A stretch of 64,000 nucleotides of DNA, taken from positions 507,149-571,148 of the forward strand of contig NZ_SIHO01000001.1 of NCBI RefSeq assembly GCF_004681125.1, written 5' to 3'. This stretch comes from Glacieibacterium arshaanense (GTDB taxonomy: Bacteria > Pseudomonadota > Alphaproteobacteria > Sphingomonadales > Sphingomonadaceae). How positions within the stretch are numbered: position 1 is the first letter of the stretch; every line of letters starts with the position of its first letter. A program made the translations under genes and the position numbers. Under the pieces are notes generated by a model. That model was not told the DNA's origin. It did not search any database and was given only the letters and a program-made list of their open reading frames with translations. Below, one piece after another: positions 1 to 8,081 of this stretch.

Positions 1-1320
1 CGTCACGATGGTCCGGCCGTCGGGGCTGAAGGCGGCACTGGTGACCGCATCGCTATGTCCCACGAGCTTTCGCAATTCGCGCCCGCTGGCCACGTCCCAC
101 AGCCGCGCGGTCTTGTCGGCCGACGCCGTCACGATGGTCCGGCCGTCGGGGCTGAAGGTGGCACTACGGACCCAGCCCTGATGTCCCACGAGGTTTCGCA
201 ATTCGCGCCCGCTGGCCACGTCCCACAGCCGCGCGGTATTGTCGTACGACGCCGTCACGATGGTTCGGCCGTCGGGGCTGAAGGCGGCACTGTTGACCCG
301 AACCTCATGTCCCACGAGCTTTCGCAATTCGCGCCCGGTGGCCACGTCCCACAGCCGCGCGGTCTTGTCGGTCGACCCCGTCACGATGGTCCGGCCGTCG
401 GGGCTGAAGGCGGCACTTCTGACCCACTCCTCATGTCCCACGAGCTTTCGCAATTCGCGCCCGCTGGCCACGTCCCACAGCCGCGCGGTCTTGTCGGTCG
501 ACCCCGTCACGATGGTCCGGCCGTCGGGGCTGAAGGCGGCACTGCAGACCGGCACCTCATGTCCCACGAGCTTTCGCAATTCGCGCCCGCTGGCCACGTC
601 CCACAGCCGCGCGGTATTGTCGGACGACGCCGTCACGATGGTTCGGCCGTCGGGGCTGAAGGCGGCACTGGAGACCGCACCATCATGTCCCACGAGCTTT
701 CGCAATTCGCGCCCGCTGGCCACGTCCCACAGCCGCGCGGTATTGTCGGACGACGCCGTCACGATGGTTCGGCCGTCGGGGCTGAAGGCGGCACTGTAGA
801 CCCGATCCTCATGTCCCACGAGCTTTCGCAATTCGCGCCCGCTGGCCACGTCCCACAGCCGCGCGGTCTTGTCGGTCGACCCCGTCACGATGGTCCGGCC
901 GTCGGGGCTGAAGGCGGCACTTAAGACTAGGCCGTCATGTACCACGAGCTTTCGCAATTCGCGCCCGCTGGCCACGTCCCACAGCCGCGCGGTATTGTCG
1001 TACGACGCCGTCACGATGGTTCGGCCGTCGGGGCTGAAGGCGGCACTGTTGACCCGAACCTCATGTCCCACGAGCTTTCGCAATTCGCGCCCGGTGGTGG
1101 CATCCCACAGCCGCGCGGTCCTGTCGTTCGATGCCGTCACGATGGTCCTGCCGTCGGGGCTGAAGGCGGCACTGTTGACCGGGCCGTCATGTCCCACGAG
1201 CTTTCGCAATTCGCGCCCGCTGGCAACGTCCCACAGTCGCGCAGTGTAGTCGTCCGACGCCGTCACGATAGTCCGGCCGTCGGGGCTGAAGGCGGCACTG
1301 GAGACCTGATCTTGATGACC
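1..1320 (-). repeat. Tandem 126-bp repeats encoding WD40 blades
   Basis: Eleven copies of a 126-bp unit lie head to tail with near-identical DNA; the copy nearest 1320 is the most diverged on its upstream side. Differences cluster in a few codons. The residues between GH and the following V, and the one after V, read QDQ-S, DGP-N, EVR-N, DGL-L, EDR-Y, DGA-S, EVP-C, EEW-R, EVR-N, QGW-R and SDA-T in protein order. The xSxDx stretch before TARLWD also varies (ASDDY, ASNDR, ASYDN, GSTDK, ASSDN, ASADK). The array continues beyond base 1. Confidence 0.95.
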
Positions 1321-2973
1321 GATGAAGCGTCTAAATTCACGATGCGCGGCTGCTTGCGCTAGAGCAACACTTAACAGTGGTTCATCCCAGTGTGTAAGAA
1401 ACAGCGAAATCGGGAAGCGTCCAGCCGGATCTGCCTTCGCAATCCGTGCCATGGCGGAGGACGGGTCGGCGTCTGCTTCCTGTAACGCGAGAAGTGCGCT
1501 CGCCTGGATCAGCGCCTTTTCCGCGTTGAAGAAGGAGCGTCCTGCCAGCGCGGTCAGCAGCAACATCACCAGCGCTGCGGCCGCAACCCAGCGTGTGCGC
1601 TGCTTCGCGACATGCGCAGCGCGTTCGTTGGCCGCCGAAAGCGCCCGCTCGCGCGCCAGTTCGGCCTGTCGTCGCGCTTCTTCTGCGGCTTCGGCCTGCG
1701 CCACCTTTTCGACACTGCCGTTGTAAAAGTCGTACTCTGCGGGCGACAGGCGCAATGTTGCAAACGTGCTGCGTACCAGCGTCGTTTCTTCGGCATTGAG
1801 CCAGGTGCCGGTCTGTTCGAACGCTGACAAGCGGTCGCGGATGATCTTTTCGATCTTGAGCGCCGCCTTGCTGTCGGCGCTACGCCGGTCTGCGACGCGC
1901 AACGCCAGACTGTCGTGTGCGAGTTCAAGCAGGCCGTCGGCGTCGCGCAGGATGCGCGATTCCTGCAACTGCTGCAGGCAATAATCGTCCGCGGCATCCT
2001 CGGCGCCGCTCAGGTCGCGCACCTGCGCCTTGTCGCGCGGGATCTTGGTGCCTTCAAGCGTTGCAAATTCTTCGAGCAGATGCTGCACCATCAACGGCGC
2101 GACGCCCGGAAACTGCGCCGCCACGCGCGCCTGGATCGCGGCGGTCTGTTCGTCGAGGAAACTGCCAAGCACGTCGTCGATCTGCCCGGTGTGCGCTATG
2201 AGCGTTTCGGTAAAGACCACTGGCCCATCCTCATCCGCGGCGACCGCTTTGCGCCACAGCGAGTCAAGATAGACCTGCAGAAACGCCAGTTGTGCGCCGC
2301 TGCGCGGCCCGAGCTGCGTCATGATCCGCGACGCGGTCGCATCCCCATTTTCCAACGCAATGCCATAGGCCGCGCACATGTTGACGATGACCTGCCGCAA
2401 CATCTTTTCGCCCATGGGCTCGATACGGATGCGGTGATCGAACAGTGTCGGCAGTGCTGCCTCGAACGCCCGCAACTGCGCGATATACTCCTCGCGAATG
2501 CTCAGGATGATCTTGCAGTTTACGTCGGAGGCGACGATCGTCTGCAGCGTCGCGATGAACTCGTTCTGCTCGGCCTCGCTGCCGAAGATCAACAATTCCT
2601 CGAACTGGTCGAAGATCAGGTAGATCGGCCGAAAATGATCGCGGAACAGCGCCTCGATGGCAGCGAGCGGCGCGACGTCGTCGGGAATCTTGCGCTTGGC
2701 GTGGTTGCGGATTTCATCGTGGAGCGACTGCTTTATCGAGCCGCGGCGGCGGACGAAGACCTCGAGCCAGTCGGTGGGGCGGAAGCAATCGGCAAGGCCA
2801 CACTGGATGATGCTGGTCTTGCCGGTGCCCGACGCGCCGTAGACCAGAATCAAAGATGACTGGAACGTCAGCTCATAAAGCGCCTCGACCTCGGGCGTCC
2901 GGCCAAAGAACACATTGGCGTCATCGCGGTCATAGGCATCGAGGAACTTGAAGGGCGAAGGACGCGGCACCAT
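1..2973 (-). CDS. nSTAND NTPase with transmembrane helix and WD40 repeats (3' end outside window)
   Basis: The reading frame starts at ATG 2973 and stays open to base 1, giving 991 residues without a stop; the C-terminus lies outside the window. The P-loop is GASGTGKTS at residues 46-54 and the Walker B motif is YLIFDQFEE with Asp122. ILSIREEY about 40 residues later and an AHDSLA motif in the following winged-helix region are typical of nSTAND ATPases. A coiled, charged stretch precedes one hydrophobic segment at about residues 461-483. From residue 552 come 42-residue WD40 repeats (SPDGRTIVT, TARLWDV), at least 11 in the window and almost identical. The ATG follows the CHAT gene stop by 2 nt, so the two are co-transcribed. 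By analogy with STAND receptors the propeller would sense a ligand and the ATPase oligomerise; the effector would be the neighbouring protease. The immunity role is inferred. Confidence 0.9.
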   Translation of the reverse strand, partial: MVPRPSPFKFLDAYDRDDANVFFGRTPEVEALYELTFQSSLILVYGASGTGKTSIIQCGLADCFRPTDWLEVFVRRRGSIKQSLHDEIRNHAKRKIPDDVAPLAAIEALFRDHFRPIYLIFDQFEELLIFGSEAEQNEFIATLQTIVASDVNCKIILSIREEYIAQLRAFEAALPTLFDHRIRIEPMGEKMLRQVIVNMCAAYGIALENGDATASRIMTQLGPRSGAQLAFLQVYLDSLWRKAVAADEDGPVVFTETLIAHTGQIDDVLGSFLDEQTAAIQARVAAQFPGVAPLMVQHLLEEFATLEGTKIPRDKAQVRDLSGAEDAADDYCLQQLQESRILRDADGLLELAHDSLALRVADRRSADSKAALKIEKIIRDRLSAFEQTGTWLNAEETTLVRSTFATLRLSPAEYDFYNGSVEKVAQAEAAEEARRQAELARERALSAANERAAHVAKQRTRWVAAAALVMLLLTALAGRSFFNAEKALIQASALLALQEADADPSSAMARIAKADPAGRFPISLFLTHWDEPLLSVALAQAAAHREFRRFIGHQDQVSSAAFSPDGRTIVTASDDYTARLWDVASGRELRKLVGHDGPVNSAAFSPDGRTIVTASNDRTARLWDATTGRELRKLVGHEVRVNSAAFSPDGRTIVTASYDNTARLWDVASGRELRKLVVHDGLVLSAAFSPDGRTIVTGSTDKTARLWDVASGRELRKLVGHEDRVYSAAFSPDGRTIVTASSDNTARLWDVASGRELRKLVGHDGAVSSAAFSPDGRTIVTASSDNTARLWDVASGRELRKLVGHEVPVCSAAFSPDGRTIVTGSTDKTARLWDVASGRELRKLVGHEEWVRSAAFSPDGRTIVTGSTDKTARLWDVATGRELRKLVGHEVRVNSAAFSPDGRTIVTASYDNTARLWDVASGRELRNLVGHQGWVRSATFSPDGRTIVTASADKTARLWDVASGRELRKLVGHSDAVTSAAFSPDGRTIVT

Positions 2974-2975
2974 GG

Positions 2976-4712
2976 CTAAAGCTGCCGTTCGATGGTGCTG
3001 CGGAAATCCAGGATCTGATCGTGGATTTCCGGATAGGATTGCGCGTCGATGTCCATCGTCCGCTTTTCATTCTCGATGAACCGGAAGACGCTGCCCTCGG
3101 CCTGACGGCCTGCGAAAAAATGCAGCTTGGAGCCGCTTTGCCCGTTGAGGGCGTTCTGATCGATGATGAACGGTGTCAGGTTGATCCAGCGTGGGCTGCC
3201 ACCCTTCATCCGGTCCATCAGCAGGACTGAGTCATTATCAGCATAAAAGTCGTAATTGACCGCATTGTCTTTGCTACTGACCGTGGAAATTTGCGCCAGC
3301 CGCACCTTCAGGTGGCGGAATTGAATGACCTTCATCCGTGATTGCAGGATTTTGATGTCCTTGAATGCTGCCAGATCGTAGCCGGTGATGAAGGCGAACG
3401 GGGCCAGGAAATGGGCCAGTTGCGCTTCCGTCTGAGCGCAGAGTGCGTCATCGGCCATGTCGGCAGGAAAGTCGGCAAGCCGCCCCTGCAAGGCTTGCAG
3501 CCCTGCACGGGCTTCGGCCACCGCCGGCATCGACAGCGCTTGCGAAAGGTCGGCACATTGCGGTGGAAACGGGGTCACGTCATTGACCCGCAGCGATTCC
3601 AGTCCGGCCAGGATCAAGCCGACATAGTCGAACGTCGGGTCGTCATCCGCCACCAGCTTTGAAAAGTTGAGCACGATTTCACGCTGGTCGGTCGCCCACT
3701 TCCATTTGTTGTTGGTGCGGACGTTTTCCCAAAGCTGAATCATCACGACGAAGGCGAAGAATTTGCTTGTCGCCTTGTAGAGTCCAACAGCATCGGTCAA
3801 CCATTCGCGCCCGGCATTGGAATCGGCGTTGAGGCGGCGGATGCCGAGCCCGACTGGAAAGGGAAATGCCTTGGCAACTTCTTCCCAGGTGGCGTCGATA
3901 TCAATCGGTTCCCCAGTTCTGCCCGCATTCCGGATGCAGTCCTGAACTTCCCAGCAGTAGGGCGCGGCGGCTTCGAATAGCCGTGGGCCCAGCACCGTGT
4001 TGAGGACATTGGCACGGCCGCGTTCGGGTTCGGGAAGCGCGATCTTGACCGTGCGGGTATCTTCTGTCGGTATTTTCCAGTTGAGCACATCGCCGGCCGA
4101 GGGGCCGACATGCAGTGCCCAAAGCATGATCGGATCGATCGGCTCGGCGCCCAGCCGCCCGATGCCCCGCGTTTCCATGATTGGTGCCGCGTCACCCGAC
4201 CTCGATTTGACCTCGGCTGCGGCGTCCAGAAATGCATCCTGGATGCACCTGCCACCGCCCAGCGATCTGTAGAACGAAAGTGCGAAATCCCGCGCGATCT
4301 CGTCATTGACGGGAGCAGCCGTGGCTATGACGGCCTTGACTCCGGCCGCCAACAGCAGCTCCACGTGACCGACAGTCGAACAGGCATTGAGAAACACCAA
4401 TTGCAGACCGCGTTGACGGCCAAGGAAATCTGCAAGGCCTTCAGCATGGGCGACTTCGCCAGCCCCGTCTACCGCCTTCAATTCAAGTGTGCTTTTGCTC
4501 GCGTGCCCGCCATAGTGGAACACGGCGCCGCGCCCGTCATTGCGGATGAACAGCTGGAAAATGTCGGCGATTCCGGAACTGGGCTCGATGGCGAAGTCGA
4601 TCGAACCGCGCGCTTTAGCGGGATAAAGGGCGTCGGTGATGCCTTTGCGCTCGGCATTCAGTGCTGGCAGCCCGTCGTCGGCAAATGCCATCAGAACCAC
4701 CGGCTGTGTCAT
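2976..4712 (-). CDS. CHAT-domain caspase-like protease, first gene of the CHAT/nSTAND module
   Basis: This is a 578-residue protein. The first 200 residues fit a CHAT (caspase HetF associated with TPRs) peptidase: FHYGGH with His70 as the likely catalytic histidine, and LVFLNACST with Cys111 as the likely nucleophile, then an ALHVG strand that usually closes the domain. Residues 200-578 have no motif I recognise; they are mostly soluble, with an aromatic-rich stretch near 320-345 and a KxxQFRHLKVR segment near 470. There is no signal peptide. The gene lies 2 nt upstream of the nSTAND-WD40 gene. CHAT proteases paired with STAND or TPR proteins are known as effectors in bacterial immunity and cell death, so I infer a protease switched on by the partner. 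No clear Shine-Dalgarno sequence precedes ATG 4712. The bases upstream are AT-rich compared with the rest of the window. Confidence 0.85.
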   Translation of the reverse strand: MTQPVVLMAFADDGLPALNAERKGITDALYPAKARGSIDFAIEPSSGIADIFQLFIRNDGRGAVFHYGGHASKSTLELKAVDGAGEVAHAEGLADFLGRQRGLQLVFLNACSTVGHVELLLAAGVKAVIATAAPVNDEIARDFALSFYRSLGGGRCIQDAFLDAAAEVKSRSGDAAPIMETRGIGRLGAEPIDPIMLWALHVGPSAGDVLNWKIPTEDTRTVKIALPEPERGRANVLNTVLGPRLFEAAAPYCWEVQDCIRNAGRTGEPIDIDATWEEVAKAFPFPVGLGIRRLNADSNAGREWLTDAVGLYKATSKFFAFVVMIQLWENVRTNNKWKWATDQREIVLNFSKLVADDDPTFDYVGLILAGLESLRVNDVTPFPPQCADLSQALSMPAVAEARAGLQALQGRLADFPADMADDALCAQTEAQLAHFLAPFAFITGYDLAAFKDIKILQSRMKVIQFRHLKVRLAQISTVSSKDNAVNYDFYADNDSVLLMDRMKGGSPRWINLTPFIIDQNALNGQSGSKLHFFAGRQAEGSVFRFIENEKRTMDIDAQSYPEIHDQILDFRSTIERQL

Positions 4713-5436
4713 TGGTCATTTGCCGGCAGATCTGAATCGCTCATTGTAGAAGTCGCCCCCGCCACTTCTTCGATTGTTATCAAAATGACAGCAAATAGAA
4801 AAACATAATTTCGTTTGCATACTATCGCCGAGAGAACGGGGCAGATGGCGTGTACGGATATGTCATGTGCAGCTGTGTGAATTTGCCTAGCCGACTTGAC
4901 GTTTCACCCGCTTCAATATCAGGGATGCAAGGCGATTTTCCGCTGAGAGTGCCGATCACACAGTAGGCGGCGCACCCCCAAAACCGCCCGCAGGTTAAAG
5001 CGGAATGACCGCTTTCGGGATCGACCTAGATGCCGTTGAACGACTGATTTGGAGCGCGAAGCTGCCGGGCAGCTTTTGGCCCCGCAGGCACCGATTGCGC
5101 TATCTGAGGGTTAGCCAAAACCTAAGAGTTCCCCAACGATTCCAATCCGTGAGTTTATGTAGTTAGCCAAATTAACTCATTGAATCATATACATTTGTGC
5201 AGTCCCGTAGGGATCACCATGCACCGGGCTCCAGTTTTCAGCATTATGCGGCGGCGGTACCATTTGTTTAGCGCACCGAAATGGCATGATCCTTTAACGT
5301 TCAGAACTCGAGTCTGGGATGACTGGCGTCATTCAACAAGAGTGCGGGCATTAGCTTTCGCACGGGGCTCAGCTTTAAGCGATTTGCCTTGGCTGATGCG
5401 CACTATAAGCTCGGCGGAAACTGGGGAGGGTGCTGA
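4713..5436. other. Long AT-richer intergenic region between divergent genes
   Basis: About 720 bases separate the CHAT gene (leftward) from the PhyH gene (rightward). I see no credible gene. There are two perfect hairpins: AAAGCGG/CCGCTTT at 4997-5015 with a 5-nt loop, and AAGCTGC/GCAGCTT at 5059-5075 followed by a short T run. A 10-mer GTTAGCCAAA occurs at 5110-5119 and again at 5162-5171, the second inside GTTA-N7-TAAC. Base composition is visibly lower in GC than the flanking genes. An 86-codon frame ending at 5440 is discussed under rejected items. Confidence 0.6.
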
Positions 5437-6249
5437 ATGACCGATTGGGCGGAGAAGCGCGCAGCTTTCCAGCGTGATGGCGTGGTTCACATTCCCGGGT
5501 TGCTAGGTCGCGACCAACTTGAGGCGGCTTTGAAGGCTTGGGAGTGGAGCCTCGCGAATCCGACGCCGCGGAACGCACCGTGGTTGAAGCGCGACGGCAA
5601 GCCGCTGTTCTACAACGATTCCTTTCACCCCAATGTGCTCGATGGGTATCGGGAAATGCTTGAGGGCTCGCCAATCCCGGAAGCATGCGCGCAGATATGG
5701 GGAACCGATCCCGTCTGGTTCATCTACGAGCAGGTGTTCCTGAAGGAGGGCGGCGACACGCGGCGCACGCCCTGGCATCAGGATGGATCCTATATTCCGA
5801 TGGATGGCGAGGACACGGCGGTTGCCTGGATCACCTTCGAGCCGTTGGCCAAGAACGACAGCCTTGAGTTCATTCCGGGATCGCACCGCGGCCCGATGTA
5901 CAACACCTCGGCGTTCGATCCGAAGGACGATACGCGGCCGATCGACGAGCGACTACCGTTGCCGCGGCTGCCCGACTTCGAGGCCGAGCGCGACAGGCAC
6001 AGCATCGTCTCATGGGCGGTCGAACCGGGCGACGTCATCTTTTTCCACTTTCGCACCATGCATGGCGGCGCGCCGACGCGGCCTGGCCAACGTCGGCGCA
6101 CGCTGACATTACGCTTCTTCGGCGAACGGACGCATTACGATCCGAAGGCGGCTAAGTCGCTGCCGAATTTTCCCGATATGGCGACCAAGCTGAAGCCGGG
6201 CGACATCATGCGCGCGCCCGGATTCCTCCAACTGTATCCCAAGCCTTAG
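5437..6249 (+). CDS. Phytanoyl-CoA dioxygenase (PhyH) family oxygenase
   Basis: A 270-residue non-heme iron, 2-oxoglutarate-dependent oxygenase of the PhyH family. The metal-binding facial triad is visible as WHQDG (His114, Asp116) and the distal TMHGG (His209); SLEFIPGSH and the Arg-rich region after His209 fit the 2-oxoglutarate site. The whole length fits a single PhyH domain with no signal peptide. GGGAGGG lies a few bases before ATG 5437. The next gene starts 55 nt downstream, so the two could share a transcript. The substrate cannot be told from sequence; family members hydroxylate acyl-CoAs, amino acids or small metabolites. Confidence 0.85.
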   Translation: MTDWAEKRAAFQRDGVVHIPGLLGRDQLEAALKAWEWSLANPTPRNAPWLKRDGKPLFYNDSFHPNVLDGYREMLEGSPIPEACAQIWGTDPVWFIYEQVFLKEGGDTRRTPWHQDGSYIPMDGEDTAVAWITFEPLAKNDSLEFIPGSHRGPMYNTSAFDPKDDTRPIDERLPLPRLPDFEAERDRHSIVSWAVEPGDVIFFHFRTMHGGAPTRPGQRRRTLTLRFFGERTHYDPKAAKSLPNFPDMATKLKPGDIMRAPGFLQLYPKP

Positions 6250-6304
6250 GCGGGGGCGCTGGAGCAGCTTGCGGCCCAAACGGTGCCAGCCTAGCAATAG
6301 CCTT

Positions 6305-7066
6305 ATGAAGATGCATTTCCTGTCGGGCGGGCGCCTGCGCATGCGCCAACGTACTTACTATCCAGGCGCCGACCGTGATGCGCTGTTCGAGCTGCCGGTG
6401 TCGTGCACGCTGTTGCGCCACGCGCAGGGCAATGTGCTTTTCGACAGCGGTTGCCACCCCGGCGTTGTCGACGATGCAATGGGGCATTGGGGGGCGCTGG
6501 CGGCGCGGATGGAGCCGCTGCATGCGGCCACTGACAATGTCGTGGCACAACTGGCACTGGCCGGTGTTGCGGCGGACGATATCGACGCGGTGATCTGCTC
6601 GCACCTCCACACCGACCACTGCGGCTGCAACCGGTTTTTCCCGCGCGCCAGCGTCATTGTCCATGCCGCCGAGCTTGCCGCGGCGCGTGCTGATGCCGAC
6701 GCTGCCAACGGCTATTACGCCGCCGACTGGGACACCGGCCAAAGTTTTGACGAACTGACCGGCGCGCGCGACGTGTTCGGCGACGGTGCGCTGACGCTGC
6801 TGCCGCTGCCCGGCCATTCGCCGGGGATGACAGTGGCGCATGTCGTGCTGCCGCGTGACGGGGCGTTCGTGCTGGCCTCCGACGCGGTGCCGGTGGCGGT
6901 CAACCTCGACCAGCGCTTCGCGCCGCGCAACAGCTGGGACATGGAATTGACCATGGCGGGTTTCGACGAAATCGCGCGGTTGCAGGCGGATGGCGCGCAG
7001 GTCATTTACGGTCATGACGATGCCCAGTGGCAGGCATTGCGCAAAGGGGCCGAATGGTATGAATGA
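6305..7066 (+). CDS. N-acyl-homoserine-lactonase-like metallo-beta-lactamase hydrolase
   Basis: A 253-residue zinc hydrolase. SHLHTDH at residues 99-105 supplies the HxHxDH zinc motif, His171 (LPGHSPG) and Asp193 (ASDAVP) the remaining ligands. The N-terminus MKMHFLSGG and the ELPVS...LLRHAQGNVLFDSG block match the AttM/AiiB branch of AHL lactonases, which open the lactone ring of N-acyl homoserine lactones. Start ATG 6305 was chosen because it gives this conserved N-terminus; an in-frame ATG at 6269 would add 12 unrelated residues. The gene overlaps the next one by 8 nt. Whether AHL is the true substrate is not settled by sequence; other lactones are possible. Confidence 0.85.
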   Translation: MKMHFLSGGRLRMRQRTYYPGADRDALFELPVSCTLLRHAQGNVLFDSGCHPGVVDDAMGHWGALAARMEPLHAATDNVVAQLALAGVAADDIDAVICSHLHTDHCGCNRFFPRASVIVHAAELAAARADADAANGYYAADWDTGQSFDELTGARDVFGDGALTLLPLPGHSPGMTVAHVVLPRDGAFVLASDAVPVAVNLDQRFAPRNSWDMELTMAGFDEIARLQADGAQVIYGHDDAQWQALRKGAEWYE

Positions 7067-7577
7067 CACTGCCACCGCGCAGTCGCCAGCCGAAGCGCGG
7101 CTGCATGCGGCGCTCGATGCGCTGGGCATCGCCTGGTCGCAGGCCGAGCATGACGCGGTGTTTACTGTCGAGGAAAGCGCCCATCTCCACGTCGCGCTGC
7201 CGGGGCTGCACAGCAAGAATCTGTTCCTCAAGGACGCCGGCGCGCGCTTCTGGCTGGTGACGGTGCCCGCCGATTTGCGTGTCGACCTGAAGGCGCTGCC
7301 CACGGTCATCGGCAGCAAACGGCTGAGCTTCGGCAATGCCGTCGACATGGAGCGGCTGCTCGGGGTGACGCCGGGGTCGGTGACGCCGCTTGCCGCGATC
7401 AACGACGGCGAGGGCGCGGTGACGGTGGTGCTCGACCGTGCGGTGGCAACGGCGCCGTGCTTCCATGTCCACCCGCTGCGCAACAGTGCGTCGCTGGCGC
7501 TGGCGGGTGCCGATCTGGTGCGCGCGCTCGGCGCCTGGGGGCATGTGCCGGCGGTCGTCGCGGTGCCGGGCCTGTGA
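7059..7577 (+). CDS. ProX/YbaK-type trans-editing protein (Ala-tRNA(Pro) deacylase family)
   Basis: A 172-residue protein of the YbaK/ProX fold. The block LHVALPGLHSKNLFLKDAGARFWLVTVPA and the later GSVTPLAAINDGEGAVTVVLD are characteristic of free-standing ProX/PrdX proteins; such proteins hydrolyse mischarged alanyl-tRNA(Pro). Conserved Lys and the GSVTP loop are present. ATG 7059 overlaps the stop of the lactonase gene, and the stop (7575-7577) overlaps the GTG of the MarR gene. The position inside a regulatory and catabolic operon is odd for a translation-quality enzyme and may simply reflect co-transcription. Confidence 0.85.
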   Translation: MNDTATAQSPAEARLHAALDALGIAWSQAEHDAVFTVEESAHLHVALPGLHSKNLFLKDAGARFWLVTVPADLRVDLKALPTVIGSKRLSFGNAVDMERLLGVTPGSVTPLAAINDGEGAVTVVLDRAVATAPCFHVHPLRNSASLALAGADLVRALGAWGHVPAVVAVPGL

Positions 7578-8032
7578 CCGACAAACTCGGCCTAGACTCG
7601 TTTGTGCCCTACCGGCTGTCGGTGGTGTCGAACCTTGTCAGCGACGTCATCGCGCAGTCGTACGACCGGCTGTTCAACATCAGCATCGCGCAGTGGCGTG
7701 TCATCGCCGTGGTGGGGGAGGCCGGGCGGCTGACCCCGCAGGCGATCGGCGCGCGCACGCGGATGGACAAGATGACCGTCAGCCGCGCGGTCAAGCCGCT
7801 GATCGAACGCCGGCTGCTGGCGCGCGAAGACAATGCCGACGACGGCCGTTCGCATCTACTCAGCCTGACCGACACCGGCGCGCGACTCTACGCCGATGTC
7901 GTGCCGGCGGCGCGCGCGTTCGAAGCGCAGATGCTCGCCGATTTCGCACCTGCCGAGGTGGCAGCACTGATGTGTGCGCTCGACCGGCTCGAAGCTGCCG
8001 CGGCCCGGCTTGAGATGCCGCACGACAGTTGA
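7574..8032 (+). CDS. MarR-family transcriptional regulator
   Basis: A 152-residue regulator with the MarR winged helix: ISIAQWRVIAVV, then LTPQAIGARTRMDKMTVSRAVKPLIERRLLAR as the helix-turn-helix, then the wing DDGRSHLLSLTDTG. The start is GTG 7574, sharing GTGA with the stop of the upstream gene; this gives the usual MarR length. It lies directly upstream of hppD and a perfect palindrome (8041-8054) sits between them. I infer that it controls the tyrosine-degradation genes, and perhaps itself, in response to an aromatic intermediate. That role is inference; the family assignment is firm. Confidence 0.9.
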   Translation: MTDKLGLDSFVPYRLSVVSNLVSDVIAQSYDRLFNISIAQWRVIAVVGEAGRLTPQAIGARTRMDKMTVSRAVKPLIERRLLAREDNADDGRSHLLSLTDTGARLYADVVPAARAFEAQMLADFAPAEVAALMCALDRLEAAAARLEMPHDS

Positions 8033-8040
8033 TGTATTTG

Positions 8041-8054
8041 GTAACGTATGTTAC
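8041..8054. promoter_or_regulatory. Candidate MarR operator before hppD
   Basis: GTAAC-GTAT-GTTAC is a perfect inverted repeat with a 4-nt centre, 8 nt after the MarR stop and 27 nt before the hppD start. It is AT-rich compared with the flanks. Position next to a MarR gene suggests it is its operator and that it can lie in or near the hppD promoter. Confidence 0.5.
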
Positions 8055-8081
8055 TAGATGTGCGGATAGGGAGAATTCCGC

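Noticed and set aside
55-1362. Long plus-strand open frames with a repeated MSHELSQFAPAGHV-like unit
   Set aside because: They are antisense to the WD40 repeats of the minus-strand nSTAND gene. The repeat period keeps stops out of the other frames, so the openness is a by-product.
1915-2859. Plus-strand frame of 314 codons
   Set aside because: It lies opposite the ATPase domain of the nSTAND gene, whose minus-strand reading has clear Walker motifs; the plus-strand product resembles nothing.
5180-5440. 86-codon frame ending in ATGA overlap with the PhyH gene
   Set aside because: Codon use is unlike all neighbours (low GC at third positions), there is no motif and no ribosome site. The overlap alone is suggestive, so it stays a weak possibility only.
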